Source of the DNA: Sphingomonas sp.
GTDB taxonomy: Bacteria; Pseudomonadota; Alphaproteobacteria; Sphingomonadales; Sphingomonadaceae
DNA length: 64,000 nucleotides
Direction of reading: 5' to 3'
NCBI GenBank assembly: GCA_003248865.1
Contig: QFPK01000011.1
Span: forward strand, 1 to 64,000
Below are positions 9,282 through 16,782 of the stretch, piece after piece (position 1 is the stretch's first letter; each line of letters starts with the position of its first letter). The position numbers and the translations under genes were made by a program. Below the pieces are notes generated by a model, which was not told where the DNA came from, did not search any database, and worked only from the letters and a program-made list of their open reading frames with translations.

Positions 9282-9983
9282 ATGTCGAATATCCTACGAA
9301 GCTGTTCGAGGCCGGCGCTGCTGGCCTTCCTCCTCTCGCTGCTGTTCAGTGTCGAGGCGCTGGCCCACGGCGTCGCCGAGGGCGACAAGGGCTATATTAA
9401 GGAGATGAGCGGCGTGCTCTTCTTCCCCTTCCTGTACCTCGGTGCCAAGCACATGGTGACGGGCTACGATCACCTGCTGTTCCTGTTTGGTGTCATCTTC
9501 TTCGTCTACCGGATGAAGCATGTCGCCATCTACGTGACGCTGTTCGCCATCGGCCACTCGACGACTTTGCTGTTCGGAGTGCTGACGGGCATTACGGCCA
9601 ACGCCTATCTCATCGACGCCATCATCGGCCTGTCGGTCGTCTACAAGGCGATGGACAATCTGGGGGCGTTCCAGCGCTGGTTCGGCTTCCAGCCCAACAC
9701 CAAGCTGGCGACCATCATCTTCGGCTTCTTCCACGGCTTCGGTCTCGCCACGAAGATCCTGGAGTTCGAGATGTCGGAGAACGGGCTGATCCCCAACCTG
9801 ATCGCCTTCAACATCGGCGTGGAGATCGGCCAGCTGCTGGCGCTTTCGGCGATCCTGATCCTGATGGGCTTCTGGCGCCGCACGCCCAGCTTCATGCGCC
9901 ACGCCTTTGCCGCCAACACCGTGCTGATGATGGCCGGCTTTCTGCTCGTCGGCCACCAGCTGGCCGGATACTTCACCAACTGA
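9282..9983 (+). CDS. HupE/UreJ-family membrane protein
   Basis: A 233-residue membrane protein with an N-terminal signal-like segment ending ALAHG and six or seven hydrophobic helices. The family hallmark is the first-helix histidine cluster GYDHLLFLFG, with further IGHSTTLL and FGFFHGFGLA segments. HupE/UreJ proteins are linked to nickel or cobalt permeation in hydrogenase and urease clusters. Here the protein sits behind a metal efflux operon, so a role in divalent-metal movement is likely but unproven. The longer frame starts at 9270, but the GGAG inside its first codons (9272-9275) is a well-spaced ribosome-binding site for the ATG at 9282, which I therefore prefer. Confidence 0.85.
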   Translation: MSNILRSCSRPALLAFLLSLLFSVEALAHGVAEGDKGYIKEMSGVLFFPFLYLGAKHMVTGYDHLLFLFGVIFFVYRMKHVAIYVTLFAIGHSTTLLFGVLTGITANAYLIDAIIGLSVVYKAMDNLGAFQRWFGFQPNTKLATIIFGFFHGFGLATKILEFEMSENGLIPNLIAFNIGVEIGQLLALSAILILMGFWRRTPSFMRHAFAANTVLMMAGFLLVGHQLAGYFTN

Positions 9984-10001
9984 TTTTGAAGGATATTCCA
10001 G

Positions 10002-10742
10002 ATGTTCAATTCACAACGCCCGCATATCGACGACCTGCCGACCAGCAGGGAACTGTGGCGCGCCACCGCCATTGCCGCCGGTGTCGCCGGGCTGCTTCTC
10101 GTGACCGTGGTGCTGCCTGCCGAACATGGGATCGATCCCACCGGCATCGGCAGCGTGCTGGGCCTGACGCAGATGGGCGAAATCAAGCAGCAGCTGGCCG
10201 CAGAGGCGGCGCTGGATGCCGCGATGGACGCAGGGGCAGCAGCGGCAGCGGCGAACGCGCGCGCCGTTCCGCCCGCAGAGATGCGGGCGGAAATGCCGGC
10301 GTTGTCACCTTCGGAAACGGGCAGTACCGGACCGGGCTCCCCGACGCCTGAAGGCCCCACCCCGGGGGCGGTCCCCGCTGTCGTGGCCGCTGCTGCCGGG
10401 GCTGCGACACCTGCTGCCGCTGCCGCCCGCACCGATGTCACCACCATCGCCCTTGCCCCGGGAGAAGCGGCCGAAATCAAGCTCACGGCGGCGAAGGGGG
10501 CGGAAATCCGCTTCAGCTGGTCGGTCGACCGGGGTCATGTGAACTACGACACCCATGCCGATGCACCGGGCATCTCCTATCATGGCTATGGCAAGGGCAA
10601 GGAATCGAAGGGTGAAAGCGGCAAACTGGTCGCTGCGTTCGACGGCAAGCATGGCTGGTACTGGCGCAACCGATCCGACGTACCGCTGACGGTCACGTTG
10701 AAGACCGAGGGTGCCTACACCGAAGTTCGCCGCATGATGTAA
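10002..10742 (+). CDS. Transmembrane-anchored periplasmic protein of metal resistance clusters
   Basis: A 246-residue protein with a short cytoplasmic N-terminus, a single membrane helix at about residues 25-42 (IAAGVAGLLLVTVVLP), a long Ala/Pro/Gly-rich linker (about 65-145) and a compact C-terminal domain of about 100 residues rich in Tyr, His and Trp (HVNYDTHAD, YHGYGKGKE, HGWYWRNR). It follows the HupE-like gene by 18 bases and is presumably co-transcribed. The pairing is one I associate with annotated transmembrane anchor proteins next to HupE and czc genes, but no biochemical function is known to me. The linker suggests a domain held away from the inner membrane, perhaps a metal-sensing or adaptor domain. 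Confidence 0.7.
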   Translation: MFNSQRPHIDDLPTSRELWRATAIAAGVAGLLLVTVVLPAEHGIDPTGIGSVLGLTQMGEIKQQLAAEAALDAAMDAGAAAAAANARAVPPAEMRAEMPALSPSETGSTGPGSPTPEGPTPGAVPAVVAAAAGAATPAAAAARTDVTTIALAPGEAAEIKLTAAKGAEIRFSWSVDRGHVNYDTHADAPGISYHGYGKGKESKGESGKLVAAFDGKHGWYWRNRSDVPLTVTLKTEGAYTEVRRMM

Positions 10743-10748
10743 ACCGGG

Positions 10749-10781
10749 AGCGCCGGGTGGGTTAAACATCCGCCCGGCGCT
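10749..10781 (+). terminator. Strong hairpin after the czc-hupE-anchor genes
   Basis: Arms AGCGCCGGG (10749-10757) and CCCGGCGCT (10773-10781) pair perfectly over nine bases around a 15-base loop. There is no T-tract, so it may be a Rho-assisted terminator, an attenuator or an mRNA-end stabiliser between the anchor-protein gene and the downstream transporter. Confidence 0.5.
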
Positions 10782-10802
10782 GTCCTCAATGGAGGCACGA
10801 CG

Positions 10803-12137
10803 ATGCTGTCCGTTCTAGCCAATCGCACCTACCGCAACCTCTTCCTGGCGCAGATAATCGCCCTGGTCGGCACAGGCCTCGCCACCGTTGCGCTGGGGCT
10901 TCTCGCCTATGAGATCGCCGGCGCGGATTCGGGCGCGGTGCTGGGCACTGCAATGGCGATCAAGATGATCGCCTATATCGGCGTCGCTCCCGTTGTTGGC
11001 GCTTATGCCAATCGGCTGCCGCGCCGCGCCTTCCTGATCACGATGGACCTCATCCGCTGTGGCGTGGCGTTGATGCTGCCATTCGTCGATCAGGTCTGGC
11101 AAATCTACGTACTGATCTTCGTGCTGCAATCGGCATCCGCAGGCTTCACCCCAACCTTTCAGGCCACCATTCCGGATGTGTTGCCCGACGAGGCGCAATA
11201 TACCCGCGCTCTATCCCTGTCCCGCCTCGCCTATGACATGGAAAGCCTGACCAGCCCCATTCTCGCAGCCGCCCTGCTGACGGTGATGAACTTCCACTGG
11301 CTGTTTTCCGGAACCGCCGTGGGCTTCGCCGCCTCGGCGTTGCTGGTGCTTGCAACTACTTTGCCGCTCGGTACCGCAAAGGAAATACCCGGCCCCATCC
11401 ACGAGAAAACCACGCGCGGCGCTCGGCTCTATCTGCGCACGCCCCGGTTGCGCGGGCTGCTGGCGGTGACGCTTGCAGCCGCCGCTGCTAGTGCGATGGT
11501 GATCGTCAACACACCGGTCCTTGTGCGCGCCGCGCTCGGCCTCGGCCAGAGCGAGGTCGCGGCAACGCTCGCGGCCTTCGGCGGTGGGTCGATGGTGGCA
11601 GCCCTCCTGCTGCCGCGCCTGCTGGACAGGCTCCCCGACCGGAAGGTGATGCTCAGTGCGGCGGCGGCAATGACGGCCATCCTCACGGCACTTGCCTTTT
11701 CTTGGCCGCTGCACACCGCTCCGGGCTATTGGTCGGGGCTGCTGGCGGGCTGGTTTCTGCTGGGCGCTGCCTATTCTGCATCAATCACGCCTGGCGGGCG
11801 TCTGCTTCGTCGCTCGTCGGGTTCCGAAGACCGTCCGGCGCTGTTTGCCGCGCAATTTGCTCTCAGCCATGTCTGCTGGCTTGTCGCCTACCCGCTGGCG
11901 GGTCAGGTTGGCGCTCGGGTGGGCATGGGAGGCGCATTTACGGTTTCGGCTGTGCTTGCGCTCGTGGGGACTCTGATCGCCACGCGCATCTGGCCAAGGA
12001 CAGATGCGGATGTCATCGGCCACGACCATCCTGAACTGCCGGATGACCACCCGCACATGCTGGAAGGTCATCCGAAGGGCAGCGCTGTCCACAGCTTCGT
12101 CATCGACGAACTACATCCGAATTGGCCGACCCGCTAA
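10803..12137 (+). CDS. MFS exporter with His-rich cytoplasmic tail (possible metal exporter)
   Basis: A 444-residue major-facilitator protein with twelve predicted helices in two halves, the first half resembling the MFS_3/enterobactin-exporter-like branch. After the last helix there is a tail of about 45 residues with repeated His-Asp/His-Pro pairs (IGHDHPELPDDHPHMLEGH). NreB-type nickel exporters also end in a histidine-rich tail, so metal export is a reasonable inference given the czc and chr neighbours, but specificity is unproven. A GGAGG element (10790-10794) lies eight bases before the ATG. It lies behind a hairpin that could set its expression apart from the upstream operon. Confidence 0.75.
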   Translation: MLSVLANRTYRNLFLAQIIALVGTGLATVALGLLAYEIAGADSGAVLGTAMAIKMIAYIGVAPVVGAYANRLPRRAFLITMDLIRCGVALMLPFVDQVWQIYVLIFVLQSASAGFTPTFQATIPDVLPDEAQYTRALSLSRLAYDMESLTSPILAAALLTVMNFHWLFSGTAVGFAASALLVLATTLPLGTAKEIPGPIHEKTTRGARLYLRTPRLRGLLAVTLAAAAASAMVIVNTPVLVRAALGLGQSEVAATLAAFGGGSMVAALLLPRLLDRLPDRKVMLSAAAAMTAILTALAFSWPLHTAPGYWSGLLAGWFLLGAAYSASITPGGRLLRRSSGSEDRPALFAAQFALSHVCWLVAYPLAGQVGARVGMGGAFTVSAVLALVGTLIATRIWPRTDADVIGHDHPELPDDHPHMLEGHPKGSAVHSFVIDELHPNWPTR

Positions 12138-12154
12138 GCAGGAGCGCGCGTCAT

Positions 12155-12437
12155 TCCTTTCGCCATTCCATGATGAGGAAGTTGGCACCCGGCGATAGCG
12201 GTCCGCCTTGTCCCCCGTAATGCCCGGCCCCACGCCCACTGGGCCGGGTTCGCTGAAGTGTGTCAGGCAGAACCCCCGCTCCAGCAATGCGCTCATGTAA
12301 CGCGACAGCGGGCGATGCCAGTTCTGGATGCGGATGCCATTCCATTCGATCCATGTCGGCCGCTCCTAGATATAGTGATCGATGGGAAAGCGGCGGGAGC
12401 CGTCAGGTTCGTGCTTCCAGGTGGCCGCGCATTTCTT
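12155..12437 (-). pseudogene. Decayed C-terminal fragment of a class I SAM-dependent methyltransferase
   Basis: On the minus strand one frame reads TWIEWNGIRIQNWHRPLS and continues through MSALLERGFCLTHFSEPGP to DKADRYRRVP. A single-base frameshift near 12186-12190 then moves to another frame that finishes NFLIMEWRKE and a stop. This is the familiar C-terminal layout of YafO/UbiE-like methyltransferases (HRPLS..Y...L...GF...PDKADRYRRVPNFLIMEW). Further upstream an in-frame TAG (about 12367-12369) interrupts a possible continuation ending RRFPIDHYI. No AdoMet-binding N-terminal half is present. Neither of the short frames alone makes a plausible protein, so I annotate a remnant; the upstream limit is approximate. 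Confidence 0.6.
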
Positions 12438-12483
12438 GTCCAATGCTGGTGACAAGCGGATACCGTGATGCAATAAGGCCGTT

Positions 12484-12525
12484 GCTGCGGCGGATAGGGC
12501 CGCAGCGGGGCTTGGTAACCCCGCT
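12484..12525. repeat. Two overlapping inverted repeats (mutually exclusive hairpins)
   Basis: GCTGCGGC (12484-12491) pairs with GCCGCAGC (12499-12506), and AGCGGGG (12504-12510) pairs with CCCCGCT (12519-12525). The two stems share bases 12504-12506, so fully formed they compete. They lie in the stretch of about 300 bases between the methyltransferase remnant and the next small gene, where I see no other gene. Confidence 0.45.
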
Positions 12526-12664
12526 ACGCGACTGAGACTTGGCCAGGTTTTTGGCCGGGTCGCCGTCGCGCATGTCCAAGGCGTCTCGCCCAAAGGCGAC
12601 GGCGCGTTCGGACTCAGTCACGGATGTTACCAAGGCCCGGCTTCGGGCTGGGAACGCACGGCGT

Positions 12665-12961
12665 ATGAAGATTACTATGGGTGCTCGATATACAATTGCG
12701 GAATTTGCTGAGGTGCTTGGCGAAACGCTATTGGCACTCCAGGACAATGGAGTGGAGGAAATTCAGAGCGCTAGCCTCTATCTCCAGACTTTTTCTGACC
12801 GTCGTCAGTTTTTTCTTTTGGATGAGGCTGGTCGGCGGATCGACCATCTAGATTATGACGGGGCGCACGCGCGAACCTATCAAGAGAGGTCCGAACATCT
12901 GAGCGTAGTTGAAGATGCGCCGGTTGAGCGCAGATTTACTGACCGTCGTCGCCACCGGTAG
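12665..12961 (+). CDS. Small hypothetical protein
   Basis: A 98-residue frame from the ATG at 12665; the frame is open back to 12539 but the extra N-terminus is Arg/Ser-rich and unlikely to be coding. The protein is hydrophilic, with a predicted helical N-terminus (YTIAEFAEVLGETLLALQD), a phenylalanine-rich middle (RRQFFLLDEAGR) and a basic C-terminal end (RRFTDRRRHR). I do not recognise a family. Base composition is lower in G+C than the metal genes to its left, in keeping with an accessory gene. No convincing ribosome-binding site is visible, so the start is uncertain. Confidence 0.45.
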   Translation: MKITMGARYTIAEFAEVLGETLLALQDNGVEEIQSASLYLQTFSDRRQFFLLDEAGRRIDHLDYDGAHARTYQERSEHLSVVEDAPVERRFTDRRRHR

Positions 12962-13042
12962 TCAACGCCAGCATATCATATGCAGTTTGGCCTCCACAGC
13001 TTAAGGCCACAGCTTCTGCGTGGACGCACATATGTCCTTGGA

Positions 13043-13804
13043 TCAGTCTGACCAATCCAACAGCCCAGAATCCATGGGAAACGGTTTTGCTCTATCTGGA
13101 ATTTCTGTCCGCCAAGGAAAAAATACGTCGAGCTTGCGCGTGGACTTCACGAACAGCCATTGTTTATAACGATTTCCAATCGCGTCGAACAGATATCCGT
13201 AGTTAGTATCCAGCTCCGGTATTTCCGAAAGGCGGCGGATATTGTTGAAATAAAGATCGATGGTCTTAATGCGGAGGTCATGTGAATTGATGGTCTGCGA
13301 GAGTTCGAGGTAGCAAACCGCTAGTTCTAAAAGGTCGAGACCATCGGCCCGCTCGATAGCTGCGACCGCGGCGTCATCCAATTCTGTTAGTTCGAATTTG
13401 GTCTCCCAAAACTGCTCGAAGAGCACTGTGCGAAGGTCCTCGTGGGCCCACAGCGCGGCCCCGACCTCGCTGTGCTGCATTCTCCCTGCGAGAGCATTCC
13501 AGATCGGCGACCTAAACCAGCGGGCTGAGCCCGGCGCTTCAGCCTCAGCCACGCTGACGGAGTTGTCGTTGTCACCTTTGTCGACCGGTACACGCTCACC
13601 AGACTTGTATTTGTCCCACTTTCGGGGCCGCACTACGCCGTCAGGGCCGGCCCTGACCTTGTCTGGCTCAAGCCGACGTTCGACGGAATAGGAGGAAGAA
13701 ACTCCAAGACGGAGCTCGACCGCGCGATACCAGATGCGCGTGCGCAACCGCTGCAATTCGCTGCTCTTAGGTCGTCCTCGCGCAGGTTTCTCATCGGGAT
13801 TCAT
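13043..13804 (-). CDS. Hypothetical protein, divergent from a small DNA-binding-like gene
   Basis: A 253-residue soluble protein with a basic N-terminus (KPARGRPKSSELQRLRTRIWYRAVELRLG) that could bind DNA, a Lys/Arg-rich segment (RPRKWDKYKSGERVP) and an acidic, mostly helical remainder. No enzyme motif is visible. It faces the small gene at 13894 across an 89-base intergenic region with a perfect palindrome, so the pair may share regulation. The VRPRKWDKYKSG stretch recalls helix-turn-helix-associated accessory proteins of mobile elements, but I cannot name a family. The region is less GC-rich than the chromosome genes further right. Confidence 0.55.
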   Translation of the reverse strand: MNPDEKPARGRPKSSELQRLRTRIWYRAVELRLGVSSSYSVERRLEPDKVRAGPDGVVRPRKWDKYKSGERVPVDKGDNDNSVSVAEAEAPGSARWFRSPIWNALAGRMQHSEVGAALWAHEDLRTVLFEQFWETKFELTELDDAAVAAIERADGLDLLELAVCYLELSQTINSHDLRIKTIDLYFNNIRRLSEIPELDTNYGYLFDAIGNRYKQWLFVKSTRKLDVFFPWRTEIPDRAKPFPMDSGLLDWSD

Positions 13805-13809
13805 GGGGT

Positions 13810-13830
13810 ACTGAAATCCTGCATTTCAGT
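13810..13830. promoter_or_regulatory. Palindromic operator candidate in a divergent promoter
   Basis: ACTGAAAT (13810-13817) and ATTTCAGT (13823-13830) form a perfect eight-base inverted repeat with a five-base spacer, a few bases upstream of the minus-strand gene starting at 13804. A short direct repeat (GCGCAACT, twice between 13857 and 13873) follows toward the plus-strand gene. Both are consistent with a regulator binding the shared intergenic region. Confidence 0.45.
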
Positions 13831-13893
13831 TCGGGTTTTAGCGAATCGCATTCTGGGCGCAACTCCGCGCAACTGTGTTGCAGGAGATCGCAT

Positions 13894-14178
13894 ATGAACG
13901 ACATCGCTGAGAACAAGCGCGCCTGCCTCGCCGACCCGCGCCGACAGATGCGAGACGAGCTGTTCGGCATCTATGGGCCCGTCATTGGAGGATCGGACCT
14001 GGTTCGGGCATTGGGCTACTCAAATGCAGCCGCCTTCCGTCAGGCACGGCGCCAAGGCCGCGTCGGTCTCAACATATTCAACCTACCCGCCCGACGCGGA
14101 TCATTCGCCTTGAGCGCTGACGTCGCCGATTGGCTGATTGCCGCCAGCAGAACGAAGGAGGAGAAAGCCATGCCCTAG
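13894..14178 (+). CDS. Small putative DNA-binding protein
   Basis: A 94-residue protein started by an ATG with AGGAG (13882-13886) seven bases upstream. The central part (GSDLVRALGYSNAAAFRQAR) has the spacing of a helix-turn-helix, with the aromatic-rich NLPARRGSFAL and ADVADWLIAAS resembling the strand and final helix of AlpA/excisionase-like mini-regulators. It lies between the divergent hypothetical gene and the IS21-type element. A role as local regulator is an inference from the fold pattern and from the palindrome in its promoter region. Confidence 0.5.
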   Translation: MNDIAENKRACLADPRRQMRDELFGIYGPVIGGSDLVRALGYSNAAAFRQARRQGRVGLNIFNLPARRGSFALSADVADWLIAASRTKEEKAMP

Positions 14179-14240
14179 CAGCATCCAAATGTTGCGGGAT
14201 TTGCCCGCCAGACGCTGAATATATCGAGCTGAAAATGCGA

Positions 14241-14270
14241 CGGGCCTCGATGCACCAACATCGAAGCCCG
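14241..14270. repeat. Inverted repeat ahead of istA
   Basis: CGGGCCTCGATG (14241-14252) and CATCGAAGCCCG (14259-14270) pair over twelve positions with one mismatch and a six-base loop. It may terminate transcription of the preceding small gene or protect istA from outside transcription. The remaining bases of 14179-14386 probably hold the left end of the IS21-family element, but I could not define the terminal repeat. Confidence 0.45.
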
Positions 14271-14386
14271 ACAGCGAAGGTCCAAACTTACACAGGCCTT
14301 CTCCTCGCATCGCCGGCAAAAGTCAAGCTGGGATCGTCGTCCCGGCACTGCAAGGACGCGCTCAACGCCGTCCGGAGGAGCAACAC

Positions 14387-15919
14387 ATGCAATGCAATGT
14401 TAGAGCCATTCTGAGGCAAATTCTCACCACTGACCACTCATCCAACGTCATCGCCGCCCAGCGTGGCATGTCGCACAATACCGTTCGCCGCTGGCGCAAT
14501 ATCGTGGAGGAAAAATCGATCACTGCTCAACAGCTTGATTTGATGACCGACCAGCAGCTGGACGCCCTGATCCGCCGCCGCCGATGTGCGCCGCAGACTA
14601 GGATTTCGCCAGACTGGGACGAGGAAGTTCGGGCGCTGCGGTCTGGACTAAACAGGCTTGAGACCCATGCGAACTACGTGGCTCGAGTAGGCGAAAAACT
14701 TTCAATGGCATACCGCACCTATTGCCAACATTTACACCGCCATCTGCAAACGCTCGATCCGATTTTGCGCATCGATCATCTGCCCGGCCACGCAATGCAA
14801 ACTGACTATGCTGGCTTCATGCCAGTCGGGCGTGAGAGTGGGTCGAACGAGCCCAAGGCATTCAAGCTGTTCGTGGCAGCGCTGCCATTTTCGCGGCTGA
14901 TTGCTGCCGCGATCGTAAGAAGCGAAACGGTCGGCGACCATATAATTGGAAACCAGCTGGCGCTGCATTATTACGGTGGAGCGCCGGCCATTCTTGTGCC
15001 CGACAATTTGAAAGCTGCGATCGTCGCGAGGCCGAAATATGGGCCACCGCGACTTCAAGAGCAGTACCAGGCATTCGCTGACCACTTTGGAATGTCTGCG
15101 CTCCCGACACGTCCGCGCCGACCGCAAGACAAATCTGCCGTGGAGAATTCCGTTAAGCTCGTGCAGAGATTGCTCAGAATCCGGCTTTCCCAACGTCCGC
15201 TCCTCGAATTGCACGAGATGCAGCGCGTCGTCGATGACATCGTCGAGGAATGGAACAATCGTCGCATGAAGCGTGCAAACGGCCATTCGCGTCGTTCGCT
15301 GTTCGAAGCTGAGGAGCGGATGCACCTGAAGCCGCTTCCTGCACAGAAGTTTGAATTGCGCGAGCCGGCCCTATCCCGAAAGATCGGGAAAGACTATCAC
15401 GTTGAATTCAAGTCGAATTATTATTCCGTTCCGCACAGATTGATCGGTCAGACGGCCATCGTCAGGGCCAGTGCGAACCTTATAGAACTGTTGGTCGATG
15501 GTCTTTCCGTTGCGGTGCACGCGCGGGCCTACACCCAGAATTGCCGTGTCACAGAAGACAAGCACCGACCTCCAAACCATTCCGCGGCTTGCCAAGTTGA
15601 TCTTGTGGAATGGGCCAAGCGCTTCAACCTCGACGTCGAGAAACTTGCGGAAGTCGAAGTGACCCACGCCACGGTGACAGACTTGCAGCGGCGCCAGCGC
15701 ATCGCATGGATTCAGAATCTGCCAAGAATTCACGGACGTCAGAGGTTCGAGCAGGCATGCCGTCGGGCTGTCAGCTTCAACGATTTCCGCTTCGAACACG
15801 CCCGCAATGCGCTCGAAAAGGGGATCGAGGCCTCCATGCCGGAGCATCCCACGCCGGCCGCTCCACTGAAGCCCCAACGGAATGTTCGCGGCGCCACTTA
15901 CTTCGGAAAGAAGGGCTAG
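14387..15919 (+). CDS. istA: IS21-family transposase IstA
   Basis: A 510-residue DDE transposase. The N-terminus has a helix-turn-helix (ILTTDHSSNVIAAQRGMSHN with NTVRRWR). The integrase core shows D in HAMQTDYAGF, D in ILVPDNLKAAI and E in DKSAVENSVK, the expected catalytic triad, followed by the C-terminal Mu-transposase-like domain. AGGAG (about 14374-14378) lies upstream of the ATG. It overlaps nothing and istB begins three bases after its stop. Length and motifs suggest an intact, potentially active enzyme. Confidence 0.95.
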   Translation: MQCNVRAILRQILTTDHSSNVIAAQRGMSHNTVRRWRNIVEEKSITAQQLDLMTDQQLDALIRRRRCAPQTRISPDWDEEVRALRSGLNRLETHANYVARVGEKLSMAYRTYCQHLHRHLQTLDPILRIDHLPGHAMQTDYAGFMPVGRESGSNEPKAFKLFVAALPFSRLIAAAIVRSETVGDHIIGNQLALHYYGGAPAILVPDNLKAAIVARPKYGPPRLQEQYQAFADHFGMSALPTRPRRPQDKSAVENSVKLVQRLLRIRLSQRPLLELHEMQRVVDDIVEEWNNRRMKRANGHSRRSLFEAEERMHLKPLPAQKFELREPALSRKIGKDYHVEFKSNYYSVPHRLIGQTAIVRASANLIELLVDGLSVAVHARAYTQNCRVTEDKHRPPNHSAACQVDLVEWAKRFNLDVEKLAEVEVTHATVTDLQRRQRIAWIQNLPRIHGRQRFEQACRRAVSFNDFRFEHARNALEKGIEASMPEHPTPAAPLKPQRNVRGATYFGKKG

Positions 15920-15922
15920 TCC

Positions 15923-16642
15923 ATGTACAGTACAAGAGAGCGACTGGTGTCGCTGCGCCTCCCAGGCATGGTGAAGGCTTTTGATCAGCAACTTGGCTCG
16001 TCGGCGTTTTCAGCCATGCCGTTTGAGGAGCGGCTCGACCATCTGGCGTCAATGGAGGAACATGAACGCGATCATCGCACCAGGCAAAGGCTTCTGCGAC
16101 AAGCGAAGTTCAAGGTCATGGCCGATCCGCGGGAGATCAACTTCGACGCACAACGTGGCCTCGACCGCGCTTACTTAGCAGAGCTGTTAACATGTGGATG
16201 GATCCGACGCTGCGACAACCTGCTCATCAGCGGAGCCGCCGGCACGGGGAAATCGTTTCTCGGGTCGGCCTTCGGGATGGCTGCCATCGATCTTGGCCTC
16301 TCGGTTCGCTACGTCCGCACCAATCTCATGCTGGAGCAAATGGCGTTGGCACATAATGACGGCTCGATCGCCAAGCTGCGTCATCAGCTGATTTCGCCCG
16401 CGGTGCTCATCATCGATGATTTTGGAATCGCACCAATAAATATCCGGGCGAAGGAGGACTTGTTAGAGCTCTTGGACGGCAGGATCGACGCTGGATCCAC
16501 CATTGTCATCGGTCAGCTGGCGCCAGAAGAGTGGCACGACTACCTCGACGCGCCTCACCTTGCTGACGCCATCATCGACAGGCTCTTTCAGCGCTCACAC
16601 CGGTTCGCGCTCAAAGGTGCATCAATGCGGATGAGACTGTGA
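15923..16642 (+). CDS. istB: IS21-family ATP-binding helper protein IstB
   Basis: A 239-residue AAA+ ATPase related to DnaA/DnaC loaders. It shows a Walker A motif (GAAGTGKS, near residue 110) and Walker B (VLIIDDFGI). In IS21-family transposition IstB oligomerises on DNA and selects or activates the target for IstA. Its N-terminus (RLPGMVKAFDQQL) is the IstB-specific domain. GAAAGAAGGG upstream of the ATG gives a ribosome-binding site, and the gene directly follows istA. It is full length. Confidence 0.95.
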   Translation: MYSTRERLVSLRLPGMVKAFDQQLGSSAFSAMPFEERLDHLASMEEHERDHRTRQRLLRQAKFKVMADPREINFDAQRGLDRAYLAELLTCGWIRRCDNLLISGAAGTGKSFLGSAFGMAAIDLGLSVRYVRTNLMLEQMALAHNDGSIAKLRHQLISPAVLIIDDFGIAPINIRAKEDLLELLDGRIDAGSTIVIGQLAPEEWHDYLDAPHLADAIIDRLFQRSHRFALKGASMRMRL

Positions 16643-16654
16643 TCGCAGGGCAGG

Positions 16655-16682
16655 CCTGCGGCGGCAGTGCCGCCGCCGCAGG
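16655..16682 (+). terminator. GC-rich hairpin after istB
   Basis: CCTGCGGCGGC (16655-16665) pairs perfectly with GCCGCCGCAGG (16672-16682) around a six-base loop. It begins 13 bases after the istB stop. No T-tract follows, so termination would need Rho or the hairpin has another role. Confidence 0.5.
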
Positions 16683-16782
16683 TCTGCTCGCAACACGGAG
16701 TCAGTCGGCAATGCAAAGTCAGCGGCGCCGCGTTAGGTCTCTCTTCCTCGCAATGGCGAGTCAATCAGCTCGCCGCCTCTAC

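Noticed and set aside
12151..12354. Minus-strand 67-residue gene with a fair ribosome-binding site
   Set aside because: The conserved methyltransferase sequence is in a different frame across this stretch, so the frame is a by-product of a decayed gene.
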